A DNA stretch of 64,000 bases from Pseudaeromonas aegiceratis (GTDB lineage: Bacteria; Pseudomonadota; Gammaproteobacteria; Enterobacterales; Aeromonadaceae). Shown piece by piece: positions 15,684 through 23,930 of the stretch. How positions within the stretch are numbered: the first letter of the stretch is position 1; each line of letters begins with the position of its first letter. Where the stretch lies: contig NZ_CP158016.1 in NCBI RefSeq assembly GCF_046254905.1, positions 2,480,001 to 2,544,000 of the forward strand, read 5' to 3'. Both the position numbers and the translations under genes were made by a program. The notes beneath the pieces are model-generated. The model had not been told where the DNA came from, ran no database searches, and saw only the letters and a list, made by a program, of their open reading frames with translations.

Positions 15684-16172
15684 TTACAGCTGGCTCAACT
15701 CATCCCACTCTTCGTCGCTAAGCAACTTGTTGAGATCCACCAGGATCAGCAGCTCGCCATCCCGGTTGCTCACGCCCTGAATAAACTTGGAGCTCTCCTC
15801 GGTTCCCACGCTGGGCGCCACATCGATCTCGGAGGAACGCAGATAAACCACTTCGGCCACGCTATCCACCAGAATACCGATCACCTGCTTGTCTGCCTCT
15901 ATGATGACGATACGGGAATTGTCACTGATCTCCGCCGGCGGCAGACCGAAGCGCGAGCGAGTATCGATAACGGTAACCACATTGCCGCGCAGGTTGATGA
16001 TACCGATGACGTAATCCGGTGCACCGGGAACCGGCGCAATCTCGGTGTAACGCAGCACTTCTTGCACTTGCATTACATTGATACCGTACGTCTCCTTGTC
16101 CAGCTGAAAGGTCACCCACTGCAGCACTTCATCTTCGGCAATGTTCTGCGCAACATTTCGTTTCTGATTCAT
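15684..16172 (-). CDS. cheW: Chemotaxis coupling protein CheW
   Basis: 162 residues (E. coli 167). It bridges chemoreceptors and CheA in the polar array. A single CheW/SH3-like domain covers almost all of it: LQWVTFQLDKETYGINVMQVQEVLRYTEIAPVPGAPDYVIGIINLRGNVVTVIDTRSRFG, then IVIIEADKQVIGILVDSVAEVV. ATG 16172 is chosen because AAGGAAGG lies 5-6 bases upstream and the CheW fold starts soon after; the frame is open further upstream but that stretch does not resemble CheW. It follows parP after a 71-bp gap, which may hold an internal promoter. Confidence 0.95.
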   Translation of the reverse strand: MNQKRNVAQNIAEDEVLQWVTFQLDKETYGINVMQVQEVLRYTEIAPVPGAPDYVIGIINLRGNVVTVIDTRSRFGLPPAEISDNSRIVIIEADKQVIGILVDSVAEVVYLRSSEIDVAPSVGTEESSKFIQGVSNRDGELLILVDLNKLLSDEEWDELSQL

Positions 16173-16243
16173 TTTGCCTTCCTTTAATTCCTGTACTGGG
16201 CGTTTTAAACCAACACTAGCAATGATTAATGTGACGAGCGATA

Positions 16244-16960
16244 TCAGACGCCATCGATATTGACGCCTTGTTTCAATAGTGTGAGCAACTCCCGCACGTG
16301 GAGCAAGGCGCACATCTTATCTTTCACCATCCCCGCCAGCCAGGGACGCTTACCTGCCTTGTCGCGCCATTTTATCTGGTCTCGACTGAGCCATTCGGTT
16401 CCCATCAACTCATGGCAGGCCAAGCCCCAGGCACTGTCACCCAGCATGATCAGGTACTGATAATCCGGGGTGGCGTCCTGTTCCGGCATGATCCAGCGCC
16501 CGGTGTCGACCACGTTTAACTGCTGTTCCCGCTGGGTCATGACCCCGGCAAACCAGGCTGGCTTGCCAAACAGGGTATTGAGTTTCCCGAGCTGGTGGAT
16601 CCCCCCCAGCTCGGTCAACGGCACCCCAAAGGTGATGCCGGCCACGCTGAAAAACAACGCCTGAAATTCCCGTTCCGTCTGGATGTTCTGCCACACCACA
16701 GGCGGGGGCGCGGCTGGCGTCCTGGGCACCGCGGGCTTGGCGGCTTGCACGGGCGCCGCCACCGTCGGCTTGGTTACCGGCACCTTGGCCAGCAACTGTT
16801 CCAACTCGGCCTGCCGAGGTTTTTCCAGGGTCGGCTTCGCCACGACCGCAGGCACAGGGACTTGCGGTGCAGGCTCCGCCCGGCTTGGCTCAGGCGCCCC
16901 CTCATTGAGCAAGGACTGGAAGTAATCTTCCATCGCCTTAAATTGCGACGATTGACTCAT
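16244..16960 (-). CDS. parP: ParP-like polar chemotaxis array protein (CheW-like domain)
   Basis: 238 residues. A Pro/Ala-rich linker (about 20-90) follows a short N-terminal helix. A CheW-like C-terminal domain follows (about 95-235: REFQALFFSVAGITFGVPLTELGGIHQLGKLNTLFGKPAWFAGVMTQREQQLNVVDTGRW). In Vibrio, ParP integrates into signalling arrays through this AIF domain and binds ParC and CheA to keep arrays at the old pole. Its position directly after the ParA-like parC, with a four-base ATGA overlap, is the Vibrio arrangement. The assignment rests on architecture and neighbours. Confidence 0.85.
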   Translation of the reverse strand: MSQSSQFKAMEDYFQSLLNEGAPEPSRAEPAPQVPVPAVVAKPTLEKPRQAELEQLLAKVPVTKPTVAAPVQAAKPAVPRTPAAPPPVVWQNIQTEREFQALFFSVAGITFGVPLTELGGIHQLGKLNTLFGKPAWFAGVMTQREQQLNVVDTGRWIMPEQDATPDYQYLIMLGDSAWGLACHELMGTEWLSRDQIKWRDKAGKRPWLAGMVKDKMCALLHVRELLTLLKQGVNIDGV

Positions 16961-17748
16961 GCAGGCTCCTTGCCGGCTTCAAGCTCCAGCTGCAGCAAAT
17001 AATTAAGCAAGGTGCCGTAGGCGTGGCTGCCTCGGGACTCTGGGGCATAGATAGACGGCGGTACATGCTGCAGGCTGGCATCCCGGAACTTGGTGTCGAT
17101 GGGGATCACCGAACTCCACACCACATCACCGTACTCCCCCTTGATGGCCTGCAGCGTCTGCAGCGACGCCTTGGTGCGCTTATCAAACATGGTTGGGACT
17201 ATGGTGTAACGAAACGGTGTCGAGCGGGATTTTTGCATGATATCAAAGGTTTTCACCATGCGCTCAAGCCCCTTGAGCGCCAGAAACTCCGTCTGTACCG
17301 GTACCAAGATTCGGTCACTGGCCGCCAGGGCATTGACCATCATGACCCCCAGCACCGGCGGACAGTCGATCAATACCGCATCAAAGTCTTGCTCGACGCA
17401 CGCTAATGCTCGTTTGATCACCAGCCCCATGCCATCCCGGTTACCCAAGGAGCGATCCAGGGTAGCCAGGGTGATGGAGGCCGGCAGCAGGGCGATGCGC
17501 TCAAAGGCCGTGTTGAGGGTCAAGCGGAGAACCTGATCACGGCTGGGCTGAGCAGACTGGAACAGCTCGTACAGAGTGCCATCCAGCAGGTCGGAGTCAA
17601 AATTGAGATAACTGGTCAGCGAGCCGTGAGGGTCCATATCCAGCAGCAACACCCGCTTGCCTTGCTTGGCCAGCAAGCCCGCCAGTGTCACTACCGTCGT
17701 GGTTTTGCCAACACCACCCTTCTGATTCGCAATCGTCCATACCAGCAT
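16957..17748 (-). CDS. parC: ParC, ParA/Soj-family ATPase for polar placement of chemotaxis arrays
   Basis: 263 residues. The deviant Walker A of ParA ATPases is at the N-terminus (TIANQKGGVGKTTTVVTLAGLL). Walker A' and B follow (VLLLDMDPHGSLTSYL and FDAVLIDCPPVLGVMMVNAL). Chromosomal parA has a parB partner; here there is none, and the gene sits between cheB and a ParP-like gene. This is the signature of Vibrio ParC, which forms a polar focus that recruits chemotaxis arrays. It is not a plasmid-partition gene. Confidence 0.88.
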   Translation of the reverse strand: MLVWTIANQKGGVGKTTTVVTLAGLLAKQGKRVLLLDMDPHGSLTSYLNFDSDLLDGTLYELFQSAQPSRDQVLRLTLNTAFERIALLPASITLATLDRSLGNRDGMGLVIKRALACVEQDFDAVLIDCPPVLGVMMVNALAASDRILVPVQTEFLALKGLERMVKTFDIMQKSRSTPFRYTIVPTMFDKRTKASLQTLQAIKGEYGDVVWSSVIPIDTKFRDASLQHVPPSIYAPESRGSHAYGTLLNYLLQLELEAGKEPA

Positions 17749-17831
17749 GTTTCATTCCTTTCGTCACAGGCTGAGGGTGGCCTGTCGGCGCAGAGGTACC
17801 ACTTGAAAAAGTAAGACAGAGGAAATCGGCG

Positions 17832-18983
17832 TCAGCCTTTGATCTCGACCATGATGCGTTGTGCAATCTTGTCCAGCGGCAGCACCTCCGCGGCCAGACC
17901 CGCCTTCACCACGGCCTGGGGCATGCCGTAAACCACGCAACTGGCTTCGTCCTGTGCCCAAATCACAGATCCATGGCCATGCAGCAGACGCGCCCCATCC
18001 CGGCCGTCAGCCCCCATGCCCGTCAGCACGATAGCCAGCACCTTGTCGCCATAGATTTTGGCGGTAGAGGCAAAGGTGATGTCGACGCAAGGCTTGTAGT
18101 TGACCTTATCATTGCCATCCATGATGCGGATGCGGGCCCCGCCAGGCCGCCCGTCCACCAGCATCTGCCGCCCCCCGGGTGCCAGATAGGCGGTACCGGG
18201 CCGCAGCACATCGCCATCTTCGGCCTCCTTCACGGCGATCTTACACAGGCCATTGAGACGAGAGGCAAACGCCGCGGTAAAGGTCGCCGGCATATGCTGG
18301 ATCAGCAAAATAGGATGCGGGAAATCTGCCGGCAATTGGGTCAACACGGTCTGCAGCGCCACCGGACCACCGGTAGAGGTCCCGATGGCCATCAGCTGAT
18401 ACTGTTTGCCAGAGCGTTTAAAATTGGCGGGCGCTGAGGGTGCCGTGCCACTGCTGCGTTCTGGGGTGGATGTAGACAGCGGTGTTCTCAGGGGCGCACG
18501 CAATGAGGAGGTCGCGCCTCCCGCCGGGCTCGGGGTGGCAGAGCTGCCACCGACAGGAACATGCCGTGCGGGACTGGCAAACACACGGCGACGGGCGATG
18601 GCCTTTACCCGCTGTTGCAGCAGGCTAATCGCCTCTTCCTTGTCCCGGGCAATGTCCTCAAACTTCTTTGGCAAGAAATCCAAGGCCCCGGCATCCAACG
18701 CATCCAGCGTCGCCTTGGCCCCATCATGGGTCAGGGAGGAGAACATCAGGATAGGCGTCGGCGTTTTCGCCATGATTTCACGCACGGCCGAGATGCCATC
18801 CATCACCGGCATCTCAATGTCCATGGTGATGACATCCGGGCGCAAAGACGCCGCCTTTTCCACGGCTTCTTTGCCATTTTTGGCCGTGTCGATGACCTCC
18901 ATCATGGGGTCCTGATTGATAATTTCAGATACCCTGCGACGGAAGAAACTTGAGTCATCAACAACTAATACTTTTACTGCCAT
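17832..18983 (-). CDS. cheB: Chemoreceptor glutamate methylesterase CheB
   Basis: 383 residues. An N-terminal receiver domain (phospho-acceptor D55 in VITMDIEMPVMDG) is joined by a Ser/Ala/Pro linker (about 130-185) to the methylesterase domain. The catalytic triad motifs are visible: Ser in AIGTSTGGP, His in LIQHMPATFTAAFASRL, and Asp in LTGMGADGRDGA. It removes methyl groups from chemoreceptors during adaptation after phosphorylation by CheA. It lies 27 bp after cheA. The partner methyltransferase cheR is not in this window. Confidence 0.95.
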   Translation of the reverse strand: MAVKVLVVDDSSFFRRRVSEIINQDPMMEVIDTAKNGKEAVEKAASLRPDVITMDIEMPVMDGISAVREIMAKTPTPILMFSSLTHDGAKATLDALDAGALDFLPKKFEDIARDKEEAISLLQQRVKAIARRRVFASPARHVPVGGSSATPSPAGGATSSLRAPLRTPLSTSTPERSSGTAPSAPANFKRSGKQYQLMAIGTSTGGPVALQTVLTQLPADFPHPILLIQHMPATFTAAFASRLNGLCKIAVKEAEDGDVLRPGTAYLAPGGRQMLVDGRPGGARIRIMDGNDKVNYKPCVDITFASTAKIYGDKVLAIVLTGMGADGRDGARLLHGHGSVIWAQDEASCVVYGMPQAVVKAGLAAEVLPLDKIAQRIMVEIKG

Positions 18984-19010
18984 CTCGTTGCAATTCTCGT
19001 CTGGAGCTCA

Positions 19011-21071
19011 TCATCGACGACGAGCATAGGCCTTCAGCAGGCTCGGAATATCCAGGATCAGGGCAATCCCACCATCGCTCGTGATGGTGGCGCCGGCCAT
19101 ACCGGGCGTGCCGTGCAACAACTTGTCCAACGGCTTGATAACCACCTCTTCCTGGCCGATCAGGTTGTCCACCACAAAACCCACCTGCTTGGCACCGATC
19201 TGCACAATGACCACGTGCCCCTTGTCGCGTCGGGTGGGTTTACGGTCCCGGGCCCGCACCAGCCAATCCTGCAGATAGAACAGGGGGATCGCCTTATCCC
19301 GCACTATGATGGTCAACTGGCCATCCACCATCTTGGAGTTCCCCAGGTCCAGATGGAATATCTCGTTGACGTTGGTCAGGGGCAGGGCAAAGGTCTGCTC
19401 ACCCACCTCAATCATCAGGGTCGGCAGAATGGCCAGGGTCAGCGGCACCTTGATCTCAAGACGCGTGCCCACCCCCAGCTCGGAATGAATATATACGGAA
19501 CCATTGAGCTGGCTGATGCTGGTCTTGACCACATCCATCCCCACGCCACGCCCTGAAATATCGGAAATCTCCTGCTTGGTGGAGAACCCTGGGGCGAAGA
19601 TGAGGTTGTAGGCTTCGTTGTCGCTCATGCGGGTGGCAGCATCCTGATCCAGGATCCCGCGCTTGATGGCGATCTGCTTGAGCTTCTCAGGATCCATACC
19701 CGCGCCATCATCTTCGATGCACAGCAGGATATGATCCCCTTCTTGGGAGGCGCTGAGGGTGATGGTCCCCACCTTGGGTTTACCCGCCTTGGCGCGGATC
19801 TCCGGCAACTCGACCCCGTGATCGCAGGAATTACGTACCAGGTGCACCAAGGGATCGGCCAGGGCCTCAACCAGATTCTTGTCGAGATCGGTCTCCTCCC
19901 CTTCCATCACCAGGTTGATCTCTTTTTTCAGGCTGCGCGCCAGATCGCGCACCACCCGGGGAAAACGGCCAAACACCTTCTTGATGGGCTGCATGCGGGT
20001 CTTCATCACGGCACCCTGCAGGTCCGCCGTGACCACATCCAGATTGGAGACCGCCTTGCTCATCTCTTCATCGTTGCTGGCGATCCCCAGACTCACCAAG
20101 CGGTTACGCACCAGCACCAGCTCGCCCACCATGTTCATGATGACATCCAGGGTGCGGGTATCCACCCGCACCGTGGTTTCGGCCTGGCTGGCCGCCACCG
20201 GCTGAGCGGCAGGCGCCGACTTAGGCGCCGCGACGTGAGCCGCCTCAGCATGCACCGGCTTCTCTTCCTCGGGTGCCGCATGGGCGGCGCCCTCCTCGAG
20301 CTGGGTCCCAGGGGCTTTGCCCTTGCCATGCAATTCGTCCAGCAGCCGCTCGAACTCGTCGTCGTCGATCAGTCCGTCGGCTTCTTGTTGCGCCTGCGCC
20401 GCCGGGTTGACCGGCATGCCCCCGTGGGCGCCCTTGCCGTGCAGCTGGTCCAGCAAGGCCTCGAATTCATCATCCGTGATGTCCCCCTCTTCGCTGACCA
20501 CCTCAGCCTGACTCCCAGGGGCCTTACCCGAGCCGTGCAACTCATCCAGCAACCGCTCAAATTCATCCTCGGTGATGTCGTCGATGCTGCCCCCCGTGTT
20601 GGCCTCACTTGCCGGCAGGCTGATTTCGGGCTCTGGTGCAGGAGCGGGCTTGGCCTGCTTGGCAGCCAGTTCTGCGGCCGAGGCGGGTTGACTGAGATCA
20701 TGCAGGGCATGGAGCAATCCAGCATCCGCCGGATCCAAGGGCTCACGATTCTGGACCTGGGCAAACATGGCATTGATGGTGTCGAGCGCCTGCAGTATCA
20801 CATCCATCAGCTCGGCATCCACGGGACGCTGGCCATTGCGCAGAATATCGAAGACGTTTTCGGCGCCGTGACAAATGTCCACCAGCTCGGTCAGCGAGAG
20901 GAACCCGGCCCCCCCCTTGACGGTGTGGAATCCCCGGAAGATGGCATTGAGCAAATCCCGATCATCTGGACGTTTCTCCAGATCCACCAACTGTTCGGAG
21001 AGTTGTTCCAGGATCTCGGAGGCCTCTACCAGAAAGTCCTGCAGGATATCCTCATCAACATCAAAGCCCAT
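19011..21071 (-). CDS. cheA: Chemotaxis histidine kinase CheA with three acidic linker repeats
   Basis: 686 residues. The P1/HPt domain carries His49 (FRGFHTVKGGAGF). P3 dimerisation starts near 300 (TTVRVDTRTLDVIMNMVGEL). P4 kinase boxes follow: N (HLVRNSCDHGVE), G1 (DDGAGMDP) and G2 (GRGVGMDVV). P5 is the CheW-like C-terminus. Between P1 and P3 no CheY-binding P2 fold is recognisable. Instead there are three near-copies of (D/E)DEFExLLD(E/Q)LHGxGK at about 166-183, 198-214 and 235-252, separated by Ala/Pro/Glu-rich spacers. In Vibrio this linker region of CheA contributes to ParC/ParP localisation, which may be the role here. It lies between cheZ and cheB. Confidence 0.95.
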   Translation of the reverse strand: MGFDVDEDILQDFLVEASEILEQLSEQLVDLEKRPDDRDLLNAIFRGFHTVKGGAGFLSLTELVDICHGAENVFDILRNGQRPVDAELMDVILQALDTINAMFAQVQNREPLDPADAGLLHALHDLSQPASAAELAAKQAKPAPAPEPEISLPASEANTGGSIDDITEDEFERLLDELHGSGKAPGSQAEVVSEEGDITDDEFEALLDQLHGKGAHGGMPVNPAAQAQQEADGLIDDDEFERLLDELHGKGKAPGTQLEEGAAHAAPEEEKPVHAEAAHVAAPKSAPAAQPVAASQAETTVRVDTRTLDVIMNMVGELVLVRNRLVSLGIASNDEEMSKAVSNLDVVTADLQGAVMKTRMQPIKKVFGRFPRVVRDLARSLKKEINLVMEGEETDLDKNLVEALADPLVHLVRNSCDHGVELPEIRAKAGKPKVGTITLSASQEGDHILLCIEDDGAGMDPEKLKQIAIKRGILDQDAATRMSDNEAYNLIFAPGFSTKQEISDISGRGVGMDVVKTSISQLNGSVYIHSELGVGTRLEIKVPLTLAILPTLMIEVGEQTFALPLTNVNEIFHLDLGNSKMVDGQLTIIVRDKAIPLFYLQDWLVRARDRKPTRRDKGHVVIVQIGAKQVGFVVDNLIGQEEVVIKPLDKLLHGTPGMAGATITSDGGIALILDIPSLLKAYARRR

Positions 21072-21083
21072 TCTTTAACTCCC

Positions 21084-21827
21084 TCAGAATCCTAAGCTTG
21101 ACAGCAAATCATCTACATCGTCCTGGCTGGCTACCACGTCAGGTCGTTCGTCTTTGTTATGGATAGGCCCTTCCGCCTCAATACCACTGCGCGGCGGCGG
21201 GGTCGGAGCCTCACTTGCCGCCTCAAACTGATCCCCGAACATGGTCAGTATCTCTACCAGCTGGCTCTCTACCTCATGGACTAACGAGATGACCTTGCGG
21301 ATCATTTGGCCAGTCAAATCCTGAAAATCCTGCGCCATCAGAATTTCGGTGAGCAGTTCCCGTAACCGATTGGCGTCATGCTCCGACTGCTTGATATGGT
21401 CGTCCAGCTGATGACAAAGCTGCTTGAACTGCAGCAGATCGAGGCGCCGGGTCATCAGATGGTCCCATCCCGGCCGAACGGCCAGAATGCGCTCACTGAG
21501 TTGATCCGCCAAGGGAAGACAGGCGTCCACCGCATCCATGGTGCGGTTGGCAGCCTTATCCGTCATCTCGATCACATAATTGAGGCGCGCGCGGGCGTCG
21601 GGAATGTCTTGGTTGGCGAGGTCGGTCAGCCTGGGATCCAGTCTGAACTCTTGCAGTGATGTGTGCAGTTGACGCGTCAGCTGGCCGACCTTCGCGAACA
21701 GCGTATTCACGTTAGGAACACAGATGTCGGCTAGCAGGGCTTCGGCCTCTTGCTGCTGGCCGGCTTCGAGAAACATGACCAGCTGTCTGGCTTGCTCGAG
21801 GTTGATGAGTGGCGCTTTGACCGTCAT
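21084..21827 (-). CDS. cheZ: CheY-P phosphatase CheZ
   Basis: 247 residues. A long helical hairpin carries the active site LMAQDFQDLTGQMIRK, with the Asp and Gln that position the attacking water. The C-terminal peptide DDVDDLLSSLGF is the CheY-P-binding helix. It ends the tumble or reversal signal. ATG 21827 is chosen 11 bp after cheY because GGGGTGG precedes it; a TTG six codons earlier overlaps cheY and has no ribosome site. Confidence 0.93.
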   Translation of the reverse strand: MTVKAPLINLEQARQLVMFLEAGQQQEAEALLADICVPNVNTLFAKVGQLTRQLHTSLQEFRLDPRLTDLANQDIPDARARLNYVIEMTDKAANRTMDAVDACLPLADQLSERILAVRPGWDHLMTRRLDLLQFKQLCHQLDDHIKQSEHDANRLRELLTEILMAQDFQDLTGQMIRKVISLVHEVESQLVEILTMFGDQFEAASEAPTPPPRSGIEAEGPIHNKDERPDVVASQDDVDDLLSSLGF

Positions 21828-21837
21828 GCCCACCCCG

Positions 21838-22221
21838 TTAGCCAATTCGCTCGAAGATCTTGTCGAGCTTTTCCTTGAGGGTGGCGGCTGTAAAGGGTTT
21901 CACAATATAACCGTTCACACCAGCCTGAGCGGCTTCGATGATCTGCTCGCGCTTGGCTTCGGCAGTGACCATCAGCACAGGAAGATGCTTGAGTTTTTCG
22001 TCGGCACGAATGGCCTTAAGCAAGTCGATCCCTTGCATGCCAGGCATGTTCCAATCGGTCACAACGAATTCGAAATCACCGTTTTTCAACATTGGCAGGG
22101 CCGTATTGCCATCATCGGCCTCATGGGTGTTGTTCAGACCCAAATCGCGGAGCAAGTTCTTGATAATCCGGCGCATCGTTGAGAAATCATCAACGATTAG
22201 GATCTTCATGTTCTTATCCAA
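21838..22221 (-). CDS. cheY: Chemotaxis response regulator CheY (TTG start)
   Basis: 127-residue single-domain receiver very close to the Vibrio flagellar CheY: DKNMKILIVDDFSTMRRIIKNLLRDLGLNN. Asp56 (VVTDWNMPGMQG) is the phosphorylation site, with T/A at LMVTAEAKRE and K in GYIVKPF. It binds FliM to change flagellar rotation. The TTG at 22221 is chosen because AGGAGG lies five bases upstream; the next ATG (four codons in) would lose the spacing. A hairpin TTGGTCG / CGACCAA (22235-22256) sits just before the ribosome site. Confidence 0.93.
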   Translation of the reverse strand: MDKNMKILIVDDFSTMRRIIKNLLRDLGLNNTHEADDGNTALPMLKNGDFEFVVTDWNMPGMQGIDLLKAIRADEKLKHLPVLMVTAEAKREQIIEAAQAGVNGYIVKPFTAATLKEKLDKIFERIG

Positions 22222-22327
22222 TGTATCCTCCTGATTGGTCGCCAATTAACGACCAAGAAAAGCTTGAAACAACCTGAATTAATTATGCCTGACACTTACG
22301 ATTGATTGTAGCGGAGCAACTGTGCGT

Positions 22328-23047
22328 TCAGTACCAATCTTTCATTCTGGCCCGGACACGGTGCATAGCCTGGGAGTGGATCTGACTGACTCGGGACTCA
22401 CTAACGCTCAAGATTTGCCCAATTTCCTTGAGATTAAGCTCCTCATCGTAATACAGAGAGAGTACCAGCGCCTCCCGCTCTGGCAAACCATCAATGCATT
22501 GTGCCAGTGCGGATTGAAAACGCTCGCCAGCCAGACCGGCATAGGACTCCCCCTCTTCGGTGTCATCTGGAGCATCACCCAGCACATCCAGGCTGACCCC
22601 CAGATCCTCGATACCTATGATACGGCCACAGGCCGCATCATTGAGCATCCCATGGTATTCATCCAAAGAGAGACTCAGATGGTCGGCCACCTCCTTGTCT
22701 CGGGCATCACGCCCCAAGGATTGTTCCACCGCATCGATGGCCTCGGAAATCATGCGACTGTTGCGATGGACGGAGCGCGGTACCCAATCACCCCGTCGGA
22801 TCTCATCGATCATGGCACCCCGGATCCGGATGCCGGCATAGGTTTCAAAACTGGCCCCCTTGCTCCCATCGAAGTTGCGGGAGGCCTCCAGCAGACCGAT
22901 CATGCCTGCCTGGATAAGATCATCCAGCTGAACACTGCTGGGCAAGCGCGCCAGCAGATGTTGCCCAATCCGTTTGACCAGTGGCGCGTGGCGTTCGATC
23001 AGGGCAGCAGCATCCTGCTGCCTGACATAGGCTTGCGCTTTATTCAC
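22328..23047 (-). CDS. fliA: RNA polymerase sigma-28 factor FliA
   Basis: 239 residues. Sigma-70 family regions are visible: region 2 (IQAGMIGLLEASRNFDGSKGASFETYAGIRIRGAMIDEIRRGDWVPRS), region 3, and the region 4 helix-turn-helix (LNLKEIGQILSVSESRVSQIHSQAMHRV). It transcribes late flagellar genes from TAAA-N15-GCCGATAA promoters, several of which lie in this window. The GTG start at 23047 overlaps the flhG end by eight bases, and GGAAGAGAT precedes it. Anti-sigma FlgM is not in the window. Confidence 0.95.
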   Translation of the reverse strand: MNKAQAYVRQQDAAALIERHAPLVKRIGQHLLARLPSSVQLDDLIQAGMIGLLEASRNFDGSKGASFETYAGIRIRGAMIDEIRRGDWVPRSVHRNSRMISEAIDAVEQSLGRDARDKEVADHLSLSLDEYHGMLNDAACGRIIGIEDLGVSLDVLGDAPDDTEEGESYAGLAGERFQSALAQCIDGLPEREALVLSLYYDEELNLKEIGQILSVSESRVSQIHSQAMHRVRARMKDWY

Positions 23048-23930
23048 GTATCTCTTCCTGCATCACCGGCTGTTTTTGCAGCAATGTCTCGATGAAGAAT
23101 TCCAGATGTCCCCCCGGCTGGTTGGGTGTCGGCCAACTGGCCACCTTATTGGCCAGGGCGCGAAATGCCAAGGCGGCGGGGGATTTGGGAAACGCATCAA
23201 CGATGACTTTTTGCTTTCTCACCGCCTGGCGAACGTTATTGTCATAGGGAATACAGGCCACCAGCTCCAAGGAAGCGTCCAGGAAGCGGTCCGTCACCCG
23301 GGTCAACTTGCTAAACAGCTCCTGCCCCTCCCGCAGGCTGCGAACCATGTTGGCCACCACCTTGAAGCGAAACACCCCGTATTCACGCGTCAGCAGCTTC
23401 ATCAACGCATAGGCATCCGTGATGGAGGTCGGCTCATCACACACCACCACCATGATGTCCTGCGCCGCCCTGGCGAAACTGAGCACCATGTCGGAGATAC
23501 CGGCCGCCGTATCCACCAGCAGCACATCCACCGGGGTCTTGAGCTCGCTAAAGGCACGAATGAGGCCGGCGTGCTCGGCGGCGGAGAGTTCCACCATGGA
23601 CTGGGTCCCCGAGGTGGCGGGAATGATCATCAGACCGTGGGGACCTTCGACGATCACCTCATCCAGGGTACATTCCCCGGACAGCACATGAGACAGGTTG
23701 CGCCGCACCCGCAGCCCCAACATGACGTCTATGTTGGCCAGGCCCAAGTCAGCATCCAGTACCAGTACCCGCTTGCCCTGGGCCGCCATGGCCACGGCCA
23801 CATTCAGGGTGACGTTGGACTTGCCGACACCGCCCTTGCCGCCGGTAACGGCCACCACCTTGACTCTGTTGTTTTGACGCATTCTGCGCAGACCGCTGGC
23901 TTGATCCATCTGTTGATTCATATTACTCAT
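23040..23930 (-). CDS. flhG: Flagellar number regulator FlhG (MinD-like ATPase)
   Basis: 296 residues. A MinD/ParA-type P-loop (VVAVTGGKGGVGKSNVTLNVAV) is preceded by the FlhG activation helix MDQASGLRRM, which stimulates FlhF GTPase. DADLGLANIDVMLGL and LLVDTAAGISDMV are the other nucleotide motifs, and a C-terminal amphipathic helix provides membrane binding. It limits polar flagella to one, and in Vibrio/Pseudomonas it inhibits FlrA/FleQ. ATG 23930 overlaps the flhF stop by eight bases; the open frame upstream of it reads no FlhG sequence. Confidence 0.95.
   Translation of the reverse strand: MSNMNQQMDQASGLRRMRQNNRVKVVAVTGGKGGVGKSNVTLNVAVAMAAQGKRVLVLDADLGLANIDVMLGLRVRRNLSHVLSGECTLDEVIVEGPHGLMIIPATSGTQSMVELSAAEHAGLIRAFSELKTPVDVLLVDTAAGISDMVLSFARAAQDIMVVVCDEPTSITDAYALMKLLTREYGVFRFKVVANMVRSLREGQELFSKLTRVTDRFLDASLELVACIPYDNNVRQAVRKQKVIVDAFPKSPAALAFRALANKVASWPTPNQPGGHLEFFIETLLQKQPVMQEEIRE

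Noticed and set aside
16957..17748. ParA-like gene as part of a plasmid or chromosome partition system
   Set aside because: No parB or parS-like repeats are nearby; the gene sits inside the che operon beside a ParP-like gene.
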